Part shown: positions 52,101 to 64,000 of the stretch, piece by piece
How the letters are laid out: every line of letters begins with the position of its first letter
How positions within the stretch are numbered: position 1 is the first letter of the stretch
From: Arabidopsis thaliana
Taxonomy: Eukaryota > Streptophyta > Magnoliopsida > Brassicales > Brassicaceae
DNA length: 64,000 nucleotides
Direction of reading: 5' to 3'
NCBI RefSeq assembly: GCF_000001735.4
Contig: NC_003074.8
Span: 3,162,101-3,226,100 of the forward strand
Position numbers and translations under genes: made by a program
The notes under the pieces: generated by a model
Told to the model about the DNA's origin: nothing
Database searches by the model: none
Seen by the model: only the letters and a program-made list of their open reading frames with translations

Positions 52101-53044
52101 ATGTAATGAATCATGGAATGCTAATGGGCTGTCAAATCCACCGGCACTGAAATTTGATAAAACAGCAGCATCTTTCATATCCCGAAAAGTGTTGCAGCTT
52201 GCAGGCCGAGAGAGTTGGCTGCCTAAGGCTGCATCCCGTTCAAGTCCTTCCTGCAAAAGTTCCACTCAATGAAGTAAGAAACCAAGGACTATTCAGACAC
52301 CTCACAACCAGTATATACTCAACAGCATAAGCATCAATGTATATACATTACCTGAAGTATATCAGCAAAACTCTTCCTTCTCGGTCCAAGCCCAGAATAT
52401 CCAGATAATCCAATCAAGTCTTCTCTGCCTTGATCTAGCCGCTGCACCTTCTGAGAGCGGCCCTGAGCTACAGCATTCCTCAGTTCCATCAAATCATTCT
52501 CTGCCTGCTCAACTGGAACCCCTGGCTGAACCGAGAAGAGCGATGAGGAGTTGTCGACTTCAACCGTTTTCTTCCTCCATTCCCCAACAGGATCAAACAC
52601 AGACTCACTGTTGTGAAACCTCTGAGCAACCCTCCAATCCTCTCTAGACAACAACGGAGGAGGCAACCTCGGATTCGAATGCTCATTCGAATAGTAATAA
52701 GAGAGATACTCAGGGTGCCAACGTAACTCATCATCAGATAAAAGCTCAACGCCATTGCTAGTGGTTATACTGCTAATATTCCCAACATCTCTATGATCAG
52801 AGTTGTTATTGTTCAAGTACTGATTATCCATAGCTCTCAACAATCCTTCCACGGTAGGAGGCGCGCTTCCGCTTCTGTGAACATCAATGTCTCGTTCTCG
52901 TTCTCGGCCAAATGATTGCTGATTACGATGTTGTTGGAGCAAAGATTCGAGCTCCCTCTGGAATCGATCTTCGAGATCCACATTGGATCCTCGATTCACA
53001 CTTGTCAAATTTGATCGCGTATCCATGTAGCTATTAGTAACCAT
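49176..53044 (-). CDS. APUM4: Pumilio homolog 4, PUF RNA-binding protein
   Basis: Cytoplasmic post-transcriptional regulator that binds TGTA-containing 3' UTR elements. Ten exons (53044-52352, 52250-51452, 51323-50798, 50719-50578, 50494-50387, 50264-50052, 49937-49827, 49744-49550, 49474-49300, 49225-49176) give 1003 residues. Residues 1 to about 660 are low complexity, with the plant NABP region ([24 protein letters not shown] [12 protein letters not shown]). The C-terminus carries eight Puf repeats with [50 protein letters not shown] and GNYVVQK recognition helices. Introns fall between repeats. A leader intron is likely just upstream of the ATG (minus-strand acceptor TTTGCAG at about 53095-53089). 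Locus by order: At3g10360. Confidence 0.95.
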
Positions 53045-54401
53045 CTCTTCCCTTCATCCGAATCAATATTAAACCTAATCAAATCAACACCTGCAAAAAC
53101 CAGAAAAAGCCAAAAACAAATTCGTGTCGGTGTTACGAAATCGGAGAAGAATCTATCGATTTTTGAAAAAGAGTAATGATCAGAATCCGATCGCGAATCA
53201 AAGTAATGAATCACCTCTCTATCGATTTCAATGTCTACGAAGACGGAACGATAAGGTTCTCTGTTTCGTGAAAACGCAGAGGAGAGAACATTGAAGGAGA
53301 AAGTGAGAGAGGGAGTGAGATAAGAAATGTAAGTGAGGAAGATTGAGAGAAAGGGAAAGGGGATTCAAAGAATGAGAGACGAATAAGGTAAAGAAGACAA
53401 AAGAGGCAAATCATGGATGTCTGAGATCGCCTTCATCCTCTGGTAATTCTCCCAAACTGTCACACTTAACCTTTTTTAATTACATAAACTAATCTTAAAA
53501 AAGGTGATTAGAAGAAGATGCGGCTATTACGACATCGTATATCCATCTCTTTGTCTGATGGACAAATTACATAAAGTTAAAAGGATGATTAATTAATGAT
53601 TAAATTTGTCACCTAAATTCAAGAATCTCTTATTAAATCGAGACAATAAATAATCACAATTTCTAACGTTTGTTTTTTTAATCAGAGAGAAGTTTGTATT
53701 TTTCGTTTATTTCGTTACGGTCATTCATTTTTCTGATAATTAATTTGTAATCTTTATACAGAAGTTTAATTAATATAGTTTATTTACAATAGAGAAATAC
53801 CCTCTACGGTAATAGCATTAAAACAAATATTTAGTATGGCTTAACTCTTTTAATACTAATAATGATCAAATATTTAGTTATGTCTTACTGACTATATTCC
53901 TAAACATTTCCAATCTTAAGAGAGCAAGATTCGCACATTTTAAGAACTAGCAAAAACTCACTTGCAAATCCTCCATATTTTGAAATAATTATTTTCAATT
54001 TTATAATTTGTTAGTCTAGTTTATTAAATTAACTCGCACAAATTACTTCTATTTTTCTTAAAAAATCAAAAACACTATTGTTTGTACAAAACAGTTTTTA
54101 ATCAAAAACTTACAAAGCCTATAAGAAAAATCTCTTGCAGCCCACTCAAACCATTCCTTAGAACTCGGAACTCTCTATTCATATGAAATGACCAAACCAT
54201 CCCCACTTCACTTACCTTCTATGTATGGAAAGTTGTGAGGGTGAAACAGTAATTTAAAACGATATAGTTTCCATTACAGAGATTTCTATTTCCATTTTTT
54301 GATATCATTCGCAATCATTTTCTTCTTCTTCTTTCCCATGATCGTCTCTCGCTTCCCAACGCAATCTTCTTCACCCAATCTCTAAATCTCTCCTAAATTC
54401 C
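53045..54401. promoter_or_regulatory. Divergent APUM4 / SDP6 upstream region
   Basis: 1.36 kb. 53045-53450 is APUM4 leader (with an intron, and GA-rich stretches at 53280-53360). 53460-54230 is AT-rich with nothing recognised. 54290-54400 is the CT-rich SDP6 leader. Confidence 0.45.
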
Positions 54402-56927
54402 ATGTCTCTCGCTTCCATTCGCCGTTTAGCTGCCGGAGCTGCCGTAATTGCCGCTGCATCCGGTGGCGCTGTCTACCTGTCTCCGTCGGTTGCCTCCAGC
54501 GACAAAGGAGGTGGTCCGATTCTAGATTCGTTGAGGCGTAGGCTTGGTGATCCCACCGCTTCTGTACCGTCTCGATCTGCTCAAGAGTCTGCTCTGATTG
54601 CAGCCACCGCTTCTGATCCGCTCGATGTTCTCGTCATTGGCGGTGGAGCCACCGGTTCTGGAGTTGCTCTTGACGCTGTTACACGTGGCCTCCGTGTTGG
54701 TTTGGTGGAGCGCGAGGATTTCTCCTCTGGGACTTCTTCGCGATCTACAAAGCTGATTCATGGAGGTACTTTTAATTTTTGAATTTTCTATGTGGCGTGG
54801 ATTTCCGAATTTCGTATAAGAAGCTCTCTGAATTGTCTGGTAATATTAAACCATTTCTTAGTTTACTAGTTGGAATTGAGTGGTATGACCATTCAATTGA
54901 CGAAATTATATTGAAGAATTTGTAGCTAGTTACTTGGTTTTTGCCACTCATTGTTGTGTTTTTGTTTGTTAATTCAATAATTGAAGGAACATACATGTTA
55001 AGGATATGTATTACATTTGCGGCTCTTGATACACCATTTGATTTAGTGCTCGTTTACACTTAGGGGTTCGTTACTTGGAGAAAGCTGTTTTCAATCTTGA
55101 TTATGGACAGCTGAAGCTTGTATTTCACGCTCTTGAGGAGCGTAAACAGCTCATTGAGAATGCGCCACATCTCTGTCATGCTCTGCCCTGTATGACACCT
55201 TGTTTTGATTGGTTCGAAGTTATCTACTTCTGGATGGGGTTGAAGATGTATGACTTGGTTGCTGGACCACGGTTATTGCATCTGTCCAGATATTACTCTG
55301 CAAAAGAGTCTATTGAGCTCTTCCCCACTCTTGCAAGGAAAGGGAAAGACAAGAATTTGAGGGGTACTGTTGTGTATTATGACGGGCAAATGAACGATTC
55401 ACGTCTGAATGTGGGTTTGGCATGTACTGCCGCGTTAGCTGGTGCGGCAGTTCTCAACCATGCCGAGGTTGTCTCGCTTATTACTGATGATGCTACTAAG
55501 AGAATAATTGGTGCCCGAATTCGTAACAATCTCACAGGTAAAACGACTAGCAATTTCGTGCAATTCAGTATACCTCTGCTCTGTCATGATTTGTGCAGTT
55601 TTTGATGAGATGTTTCAATTTGACAGGCCAAGAATTTAACAGCTATGCAAAAGTAGTTGTTAATGCGGCAGGACCGTTCTGTGATTCCATTAGGAAAATG
55701 ATTGATGAAGATACAAAACCAATGATTTGTCCAAGCAGCGGTGTACACATCGTGCTGCCTGATTACTATTCTCCTGAAGGCATGGGGTTGATAGTCCCTA
55801 AAACTAAGGATGGCCGCGTTGTGTTTATGTTACCGTGGTTGGGAAGAACAGTAGCAGGCACTACAGACTCTAATACTTCAATCACTTCACTTCCAGAACC
55901 TCATGAAGATGAGATTCAATTTATACTGGACGCAATCAGCGACTATCTTAACATTAAGGTATATCCAGATTCAGATTAATGAGGAATAATCAATTCTATT
56001 TTTGACCCAATAGCTCTCTAACAATTCAGTTGATGATGTTATGCATCCTAAATCTTATATAGGTTCGACGTACTGATGTTCTTTCGGCTTGGAGTGGGAT
56101 CCGTCCATTGGCCATGGATCCAACAGCCAAGAGCACAGAGAGTATCTCCAGAGACCACGTTGTCTTCGAGGAAAATCCTGGTCTGGTTACAATCACGGGT
56201 GGAAAGTGGACAACTTATCGAAGGTGAGGGTACTGTAAAATATAGCAGAAATTTGTTAAAGTTGTGTGATCATTGCTCATCAGTAATTTGCTTTCAGCAT
56301 GGCGGAAGATGCAGTTGATGCAGCAATCAAATCGGGACAACTTAAGCCAACCAATGAATGTGTAACGCAGAAACTACAGCTTCTGGGTTCTTATGGATGG
56401 GAACCATCTTCCTTCACAACTCTTGCACAGCAATACGTGCGCATGAAGAAAACATACGGTGGTAAAGTGGTTCCTGGAGCAATGGACACAGCTGCTGCAA
56501 AGCATTTGTCTCATGCCTATGGTTCAATGGCTGACCGAGTTGCCACCATAGCTCAGGTATGGTTCTATATCCAGACTCGTTCTTCTTCATGTCCTCGGTA
56601 GGTAATATTTTGGATTTCGGATTGCAGGAGGAGGGTTTGGGGAAACGGTTGGCGCATGGGCATCCGTTTTTGGAAGCTGAGGTTGCTTACTGTGCAAGGC
56701 ACGAGTACTGCGAATCAGCGGTTGATTTCATAGCAAGGAGATGTAGAATCGCGTTCTTGGACACTGATGCAGCGGCTCGGGCGTTGCAGCGTGTGGTGGA
56801 GATTCTAGCAAGTGAACACAAATGGGACAAGTCGAGGCAGAAGCAAGAGTTGCAAAAGGCTAAAGAGTTTCTTGAAACTTTCAAGTCGTCCAAAAACGCA
56901 CAGTTTAACGATGGCAAGCACAACTAA
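54402..56927 (+). CDS. SDP6: FAD-dependent glycerol-3-phosphate dehydrogenase, mitochondrial
   Basis: Oxidises glycerol-3-phosphate to dihydroxyacetone phosphate at the inner mitochondrial membrane and passes electrons to ubiquinone. It is needed to use glycerol from storage oil after germination (SUGAR-DEPENDENT 6). Six exons (54402-54765, 55064-55537, 55627-55958, 56063-56223, 56298-56556, 56628-56927) give 629 residues. The Arg/Ala-rich presequence includes a short hydrophobic stretch. The FAD-binding motif [10 protein letters not shown] is at about 78-87, followed by [19 protein letters not shown], the GlpD/GUT2 signature. The TGGKWTTYR segment and a C-terminal GlpD helical domain are intact. 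Locus by order: At3g10370. Confidence 0.96.
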
Positions 56928-57821
56928 AGCGGCCTCTCAGAGATTTACTTACACTATTTTATTATTGAATTTATTATTTCCTATTTTCCAATTTGTTGAA
57001 TTTTTTGGGTAGCTACTAGCGAGAACGAATAATAAAACTGTACGGATGGAATAATAATACTGCGGCTACTCATGTTTCTCGGATGATTTGTTGTGAAATG
57101 TGTAAGAGCTACAGGATTCTGAGTCAGTTAGATTGTCCTCAATAGTCTGGAAGACTCAATTGCTTCTCTTAACTAAGCGTCTACTATAGCTTTAAGTCTA
57201 GTGGAGTGGAGTCAGAGATTTGAGATTCTAAACAAGTGTCAGAAACAAGGGTTAGGTTCAATTTTCACAAGATCATTTTGAACAACAAAGTCATAAAGTG
57301 AATAGTAATTAAAAGTCATGTTTGTTTAAATTTGATAGTAACGTTTGGCAAACCAAAAGCCAAAAGAGAGAATCTCAGATTCCACTCTGTTGTGTGTGAT
57401 TCGGAAAAAATCGAAGATGAATAGTAAAGTATTTTGTGGCTTTCTCTCTCTATTTTTGTTTTTACTTGGAAGGAATATGAACTCACCTTGGAAAGTTTTA
57501 TACAATGGAAAATCTCTACCAAAGAATTTAAACAAAACAAAGCTCTCAAAGAAAGGTCTTTGGTTCCGTATTAGACAAATACTCACGAAACTAGACAAGA
57601 GTTTAAAAAAGAACAAAAAAAAAAATGAAAAATTGAGATACTCACGAATCCAAACTCTTGTGGCAGTAGAAAGCACGAAGAAGATATACATTTTATGTCT
57701 CCTGCTTCTCCTTTATGATTTCACCATTATGATTTTTCTGCAGCTTATGAAAATCATGAAACAAATTGGCTGCTGGAGAAAGCTTTCGTTTAATCACAGT
57801 AATCCGCGAATGGCTTTGACA
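56928..57821. other. Convergent 3' spacer SDP6 / SEC8
   Basis: About 900 bases between converging stops: SDP6 3' UTR at the left, SEC8 3' UTR at the right. From 57345 the plus strand is open for 172 codons into the antisense of the last SEC8 exon. It is Lys/Leu-rich with no domain, and the minus strand is also open over 57326-57691. Confidence 0.45.
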
Positions 57822-60800
57822 TTAATGAGAAAGAATTTCCAAAAGGCGGGATTGAGCATCTGAAGGAGTATCTCTTCCAGGAACATTGACCTTCAGAAGA
57901 TTGGAATACCTGCAAGCCAAAGAATGTGATGTTTAGTCCAAAAAATTAACTATATTAGTCTAATTCTTGTGTTTATTTCGCTGAATTCAGGTTAACGGAA
58001 ATAAAGTTGAGAAGCAGACTCTGTGGGTGTAAACATTTGGTCGTGTTCTGCTATGAAAGCGAGCAATGCCTGCAGAAAATTAAGTAAACATTTGAGTTTC
58101 ATTTGGTTTTCGGGTCATAATAATGCTGAGAAACCCAAAGGATTAAAAAAAAAAATCTCCCTTTTTGCTTACTTCGAATGGCATGTTTAATAGCTCAAAG
58201 TAAGTACGGACACGATCTAGGTTCTGTTGTACGGTTTCACCATCGATATATGGAATAGCTGCCATGGCCTGCAGTGTAAATACACACACATTAAGATAGT
58301 GAATGCAGTTGGAAATTACTAAAAATAGTGAACAAATCTTTACCTGTTCCACTGCAATAGTGTTCCGACATATTTGTTGAACCCCGAAAAGGTTGATTGA
58401 TCTCATGTCAGCCAAAGCCTAGAAAATTTCGTAATAAATACTGTCACAGTTTAGAAGATTGTGATAACCTATTGGATATCGAATTATAGTATGGTATATT
58501 CAAATTTGAACTAGAAGTACCAAAGATAGAAAGGAAGAGTTGTACCTTAATGGACGCATTTGCTGCAATTCCACTAATGCCACCAAAAACGTAATTCCGC
58601 TTCTCACCAGAGATGAAAGGCGCCATTCCCTCCTCCCTACGTGTTATCTGTAAAAAGAGGAAGAGTAAGAAACTTGGTGCAGAAATATCGGGTTCAAAAG
58701 ATTGTCATCTCGCAAAAGCAGTTCAAAATTACATTGGACAGTGGACACTTAACAAGTATGTAATTCACAGCAATGAATTAAGATGACTTCATCATCTGGC
58801 TAACTAGATTCTCTCAGCAGAAGAAAGTGATATGAATATTTGATGGCTATGAAACTAAACAAGGCTGATTAAAGTGTATTCCTGGAATATTGTTTTTTTT
58901 TAAGTACATAGCTATAATCAGTCCTAACCTGTGAAGTAAGAGATATCACAAAGTCGTCCGGCTCTTCAGCATCCTCATCCTCCAAATATTCCCTATTCGT
59001 CATTTCCTTTTTAACACCATAGTATTTTCGTAAGTTTTACAGGCCAGAGATAGAATTCTCATAGTCATGCCACTTTCCTCACAAAGGGAAGATCCATCAC
59101 ATACCTGAAGATGAAAGACTGTTTCCAATTGCATCTCAACACGAAGAACCTTTAGGCAATCAGTCGCAAGTTTTCTGTACTCATCTGCAAATGATGCCAG
59201 ATTCCTAGGAGAAGCTGCTTGATTTCTGCTATTACCTTCAGCTTGACTCGCCACACGAGGAACTGCTTGTCCAAGCCTAAAGATTTTGGAAATCAAAACT
59301 TCAGAAAGAATTTTCATTTGCTTGCTGTTAGGGAAGGAAGAACTGGCTATCTTTCTCGACATGATGAAGGAGCACAACAGAAAGGGTAAAAACAACATTC
59401 ATGGAAGACCCCTTAAGTTATGCAAGCTTTTGTTTTACACTTGATGAAAAAGTTTTGTGAGTTTTTTTAAGTTTGAGCTGGAAAAGACAGTGATCAGTCT
59501 AATTTAGTCTCTTAGCTATCCTATTTTTACTATGCATGTCCTTTTTCTCTTTTATAACATCATGGAACTTCGCAATTTTCTGTGTCCTTAAAACATCTAA
59601 GATGTAATAAGAGATGAGGAACGAGCAAATGCATAAAGAATCTGAACCAATGAATCACCTCTCAATAGAGTCTGCCACGTATTCAAGCGAGTCACTGAGA
59701 GAAGCTAACAAAATCAGTTTGTTGTCATCACGAATTAGATTATCCTGTAAGAAAACAACTTAATTATCTTCACCGAATGAAAAATTCTTACTAGAATAAG
59801 TATCAGAGAACACATATTTTTACCTGCTTGATAGGTCGCAAACTCAAGAATAGGTCACTGAGTTCTACTTCAGTGCCAACAGCCTCAGAGTGAGAAACGG
59901 CATGGCCAAGCGTAGATGGTAAACAAGCACTCGCCGCATCAAGCCGCATCAATTTCTCAATATCATGCCTCCCAATGAGCATGTAACTGAGCTTCTCTAG
60001 AACAGCCTGAAATACTAACAATGAAACCTAAGGTCAGAAAAGTGTGTACGAAGGAAGAAATACAACGCTTTACATTTAGGGAAACTAAAGAGGTATTAAA
60101 TGGGTAAGAAAATGCAGATTTTTTATCAAAGATGCGAAAAGGTGCATTTAAGACTGGCTCCATATTCTTCCACATCACTCTTTGAATCAATACTCTCTGA
60201 GGATTATTGCTTCTAAGCATTTAATGCCAAGTTCACATAGCCCAAACTGAACTCTAGCTGGTAATCCACAGTCATATCATCTAATTCATTTACCTCCAGT
60301 TGAATTTTTAACATCACATTACGCTGACAAAACTACTTTTAGTATAAACTTTTGTGCTATAGGCGCAAACCCCTAAACCAGATGCCCAACATATATAGAT
60401 TAGAAGAGTCAAAAGGAAGAGGAAAACAAATAAGAAAAGAGGAATATCCATGCCTCCATGTATGATGTTCGACATCTCTCAAATGTCCTCTCAAGAAATG
60501 TCTGAACATACTTCACAAGATCAGTAGCAAATTTAGGCATGGCTTGAGCCCAGCCAAGAACCTATAAAATTTGAAGAGCAAGTAGTTTCATCAAAACACA
60601 AATATCTTGAAACTTGAGAAAACAAAAATGGATTAAATGATGAACTGGAAGTAACCACTCAACTAATCCATTCTTTTAGGAAGATGAAAATTATGAAAAA
60701 TAAAAACTTTTATCTTGCAGTTTTAAAGCATAGACGACTTGCCTCTTTTGCAAGGAGATCTATTGCTAGAAGACCTTGTAAGATAGGTCGTCCCTTTTCT

Positions 60801-63800
60801 ACGGTTGCGGTGTAAGTAGTTGTATGTGCACGCGGCCGAAATGCAGCAGCGCCTGCAAAATGATTTCAGAACCATGGGTTTCTAACCTTGAATTTATACA
60901 GAATTACACACCGACATTACTGGTACTTTGTTTTAAATAAATTAGTGAAATGTAAATATTCCTATAAAATATTTCATGCCAAGAATCTTAAAGATATCTG
61001 CAATAATTCTCAAAGATGCTTTAACTTTTCATAAAACTGCCATACCCTATATTGGCAGACCAATTCAATTAGTTTTGAGAGCAAATGCTTCTATTACGAC
61101 TTTGTGATGGCAAAACTCCAAGTCTTTGGGGCCAAACTAACAGCCCACTTTTCAAGATGCAATTCTATGTTATACATTTAGAGAATAATTACCCTAAAAT
61201 AGCAAAAAACTCTATGATCAAATCTCTATAGTATATGGGGTTTACTTGATATAGCTTGCTGTACGCCTTTCCTATAGTCCACAAACATTGTCGGTAACAG
61301 ATGGTCCTTCACAAAGTTTTCAGTGAATGTAAGCAATCCATCATTCCTGCATCAATTATTAATAACCCGATGGTGAATATACTAGCAATTTCTCAGCACT
61401 TGAGAAAACAATAATTTCATTTTGGGCTTGTGAGCAAGTAGTTTTGCTTTGCCAGGATGACAGCCTTCAAAGAAAAGTGGAAATTTTGAACTTACACAAG
61501 CTGGGAATGCTTTTTGGGCAACATTGAAGTGATTTTATCTGTAAACTGCAAGACACATAAGATCATAAGTCTACAAAAAAAACTGATGACATTGAATGAA
61601 GATGCTTAGATGAACCAGAATCTAAACCTGAAGAACAGGCCGGTAAATAGATGCAGCTAGATATATTCCTTGTTCAGGCAAAACAGCTGCAGATCCATAA
61701 CCTTCCAGTGATGCATTTGGAGCCCTCTTTCCCCAGCCTTGACGAATGAGATCGGCTCCTGCAATCAGCAGATAACGTCATCAAGTCCACCAAAGGCATT
61801 CTAACTAAAGAAAAGTCGGGATGATTGATTATTACCCTGATTAGATATTGATACAGTTGCATCTGTAAACCGAAAGGTGAATGTTAGGCCATCCTCAGGT
61901 GCATCCCTGCAGCCCAACATTATCAATCAAGTATCAATACTACTAATGCATATCTTACAAAATAGCCTTGCAAAGCACTATGATGCTGAAAGAGAATGCG
62001 ACATGTTTGTATGTTAAACAACAGTTGAACTATTTCCAATATTGACATTTAAAAGGATAGTAAATAACCCAGACAGGCTAAAGATCCAGCAACCAAAAAG
62101 TTCAAATCTGTGTTATACTCCTCAGGGCTCCACTTTACTAGCGCGCTGAGAAGAACCTAAATGACAAATTTTTAGACTTAGGTATCGTAAAAACCTTCTT
62201 ATTTTACTGTCGGAAGATATCTCAACCCTAACATCCTCTCTATATAATCGAATGACTACACCAGGTGATTCACACCAGGCCTTCAGAACCAAATCTTAAA
62301 CGTCTAATTCTTGGGACATCTTTCATTGTTTATGTACCTACATGATAATGAGAAAATCACCAGGGTAAATGTATGAACTACCAATGTGTGTGGGTCACTT
62401 GCCTTTTGTCTTTCTTCGGAGCCTTCTTTGCAAGCTTAGCAGTTTGTGCAGCAGCATCTGCTGAAGCAGCTTCTGGAGTTGCTCGTAGAATCTCACATAT
62501 GAGTTGTTGGCATTCACTCTTCATCAATTAACACATAGAATTTCAATAAGCGTAAGTATGAGAATCCAAACATTTAGCTTCACGACAAATTAGATATTTG
62601 GAGTATAATAGCAAACCTGTAAGACTGTCAAGGGAAAACTGATAGTGTAGCCTCCAGTAGCTTGGGATGCTTCAGACTCGGTGTTCCAATTCACATCAGT
62701 AGGCAATGACCTTGGTGTGTTAATGTCATGTTGTGAAGCCTTCATCTCCAAAAGCTCTCCAATAACAACATGATTTTCTATAGAAGCAACAGTAACAAAA
62801 TTTTTGAGCGTTGACTATTGAAAATGAAATATTGAGATGAGTTTAAGAGTTGAATTTCTCACCAAATATCTTGACAATAGTATCTAAAATTGAGTCAAGA
62901 AGTTCCTTCGCTGCAGCCTGCGCTTTGCCTCCAGGAGCCATAAGAGGCGAAACAGGGCTCACAGCTAGGTGAGTTCCTGAATTTGATATCCCATTTTGAG
63001 GTTTCTCTTTTGATAACCGGTAGGCCTCTGACTGTCCTTTGATTAAATGCAATCCAGCAGCTACACTTCGATCACCCTGACTACACGCGGACTTTGACAA
63101 ATTTGTAGTCTCCAGATGGGCTTTAATCTTGGATATTATGATTTCATGAATTGTGGGTCGAAGTTTTTGGCTGCAAGCGAACACAAAATCATAACTAAGA
63201 AAAGTTCACAATTTCTAAGCCGGAATGTGCTAATTTCCATCAAGTGGAAAACTACTGTGCTGCATCGGTTATCCATTTATCTTTAAATTCAAGAATGATA
63301 AAGGTTCAGTCCCAAAAATTACACATATACATTTAGTATCTAGTGATGACATGGGTGACAAGTTAACTAAAGAAATGAGGCCATCTGCTAGCGATCTAAC
63401 ACTAACAGATATTAAAGGAGTTATTAATCTATAACTATATCCAGCTGTGAAACAGAAACAGTAGCATTTATAAAACCATTTAAAAAAATGAAAATAATTA
63501 GAAAGCCAACCATATGATAGCACCAGCAGCTGCAACTTTGCCAAGCATGCAGAGACACTGAACAAGGGTCTGTAGATACTTCACATGCAGTGGATCATCA
63601 CTCTTTCTTACTGCTTCCTGAAACAGGAGAAAACACATATCATGACACTAATGAAATATGGGGAGAAATATGTTATAAGGCTGAATCACAGACACATACA
63701 ATAAACTCATCAGGAGTGGAATCAGAAAGCCATGGAGGAAGTTGGTGAGAAAGCAATTTACTATCAGTGCCATTCCTGGCAGTATCTGCGGTGGATTCAT

Positions 63801-63844
63801 CATGTTCTACGGAGTCTTCTTCATCATGTCCATCAAATGATGAA
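57822..63844 (-). CDS. SEC8: Exocyst complex subunit SEC8, C-terminal part (partial gene)
   Basis: Subunit of the octameric exocyst, which tethers secretory vesicles at the plasma membrane (pollen germination, tip growth, cell plate). Twenty exons are visible, from 63844-63700 to 57909-57822, coding 778 residues plus stop. The N-terminal part and start lie beyond 64000. The protein is almost wholly helical. Recognisable segments are LPPWLSDSTPDEF, CLCMLGKVAAAGAI, RQGWGKRAPNASLEG, DHLLPTMFVDYRK, LEKLSYMLIGRHDIEKLMRL and the end NVPGRDTPSDAQSRLLEILS. Three introns start with GC (after exons ending 62403, 60743 and 60454); the other sixteen are GT-AG. The intron 62402-61907 contains an exon-like 88-base segment that would introduce a stop. 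Locus by order: At3g10380. Confidence 0.93.
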
Positions 63845-64000
63845 CTACGAAACACAATGTGATAAAAGATACAAACATTAGCAAAGTCAAGGAATAGCAA
63901 AACATGTAAAGTATATTTCGTAAAACTAGAACAAAGGTTGTGTGGCTAGACAAAGCAACTTCTGCAATAATCAGTTTACAGTATAGTTTCTTTTATCAAC

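Overview
This window is plant nuclear DNA: AT-rich spacers, short GT-AG introns, intron-rich genes on both strands, and plant-specific families (lycopene beta-cyclase, phenylalanine ammonia-lyase, KCS elongase, calponin-homology kinesin-14, chloroplast gyrase B). The encoded proteins and their order match, from memory, the Arabidopsis thaliana chromosome 3 upper-arm block At3g10220 to At3g10380. I treat it as A. thaliana or a very close relative. The accession cannot be determined from the sequence.

Layout. 1-2 kb: 3' part of tubulin-folding cofactor B (+). 2.2-3.7 kb: lycopene beta-cyclase LYC (-). 4.6-5.8 kb: F-box protein (+). 6.3-8.3 kb: plant TIGR01589-type protein (-). 9.3-10.4 kb: reticulon RTNLB8 (-). 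11.7-17.6 kb: organellar DNA gyrase B, GYRB1 (-, 21 exons). 18.0-19.5 kb: KCS14 (+). 21.4-23.2 kb: triose-phosphate/sugar-phosphate translocator family member (-). 24.3-26.0 kb: EF-hand protein with a Gly/Pro/Tyr-rich head (+). 28.1-33.0 kb: kinesin-14 with CH domain (+, 19 exons). 33.3-35.0 kb: GT61 glycosyltransferase MUCI21 (-). 37.8-39.5 kb: TFIIB2 (+). 42.2-45.7 kb: PAL4 (+). 46.2-48.6 kb: GET3B (+). 49.2-53.0 kb: Pumilio APUM4 (-). 54.4-56.9 kb: FAD-glycerol-3-phosphate dehydrogenase SDP6 (+). 57.8-63.8 kb: exocyst SEC8 (-, 5' end beyond the window). These are independent eukaryotic genes, not an operon. Exon models were built by hand from splice signals, reading phase and family similarity, and the exon lengths sum to whole codons in every model.

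The most unusual signals are in splicing. KCS14 has no in-frame canonical donor that keeps its catalytic-cysteine motif. The kinesin has a textbook U12-type AT-AC intron. GET3B needs a GA-AG intron to stay in frame. SEC8 uses three GC-AG introns and carries an exon-like 'poison' segment inside its longest intron here.

Other notable signals are a 671-bp hAT-type MITE with a perfect 8-bp target duplication inside PAL4 intron 1, two Pumilio-binding elements downstream of the Pumilio gene's own stop codon, a cluster of CGCG boxes upstream of the EF-hand gene, and a 1.9-kb spacer (19.5-21.4 kb) holding a site-II-driven small ORF and a foldable C/D-box-like RNA candidate. No CRISPR array, tRNA, rRNA or prokaryotic-type system was seen.
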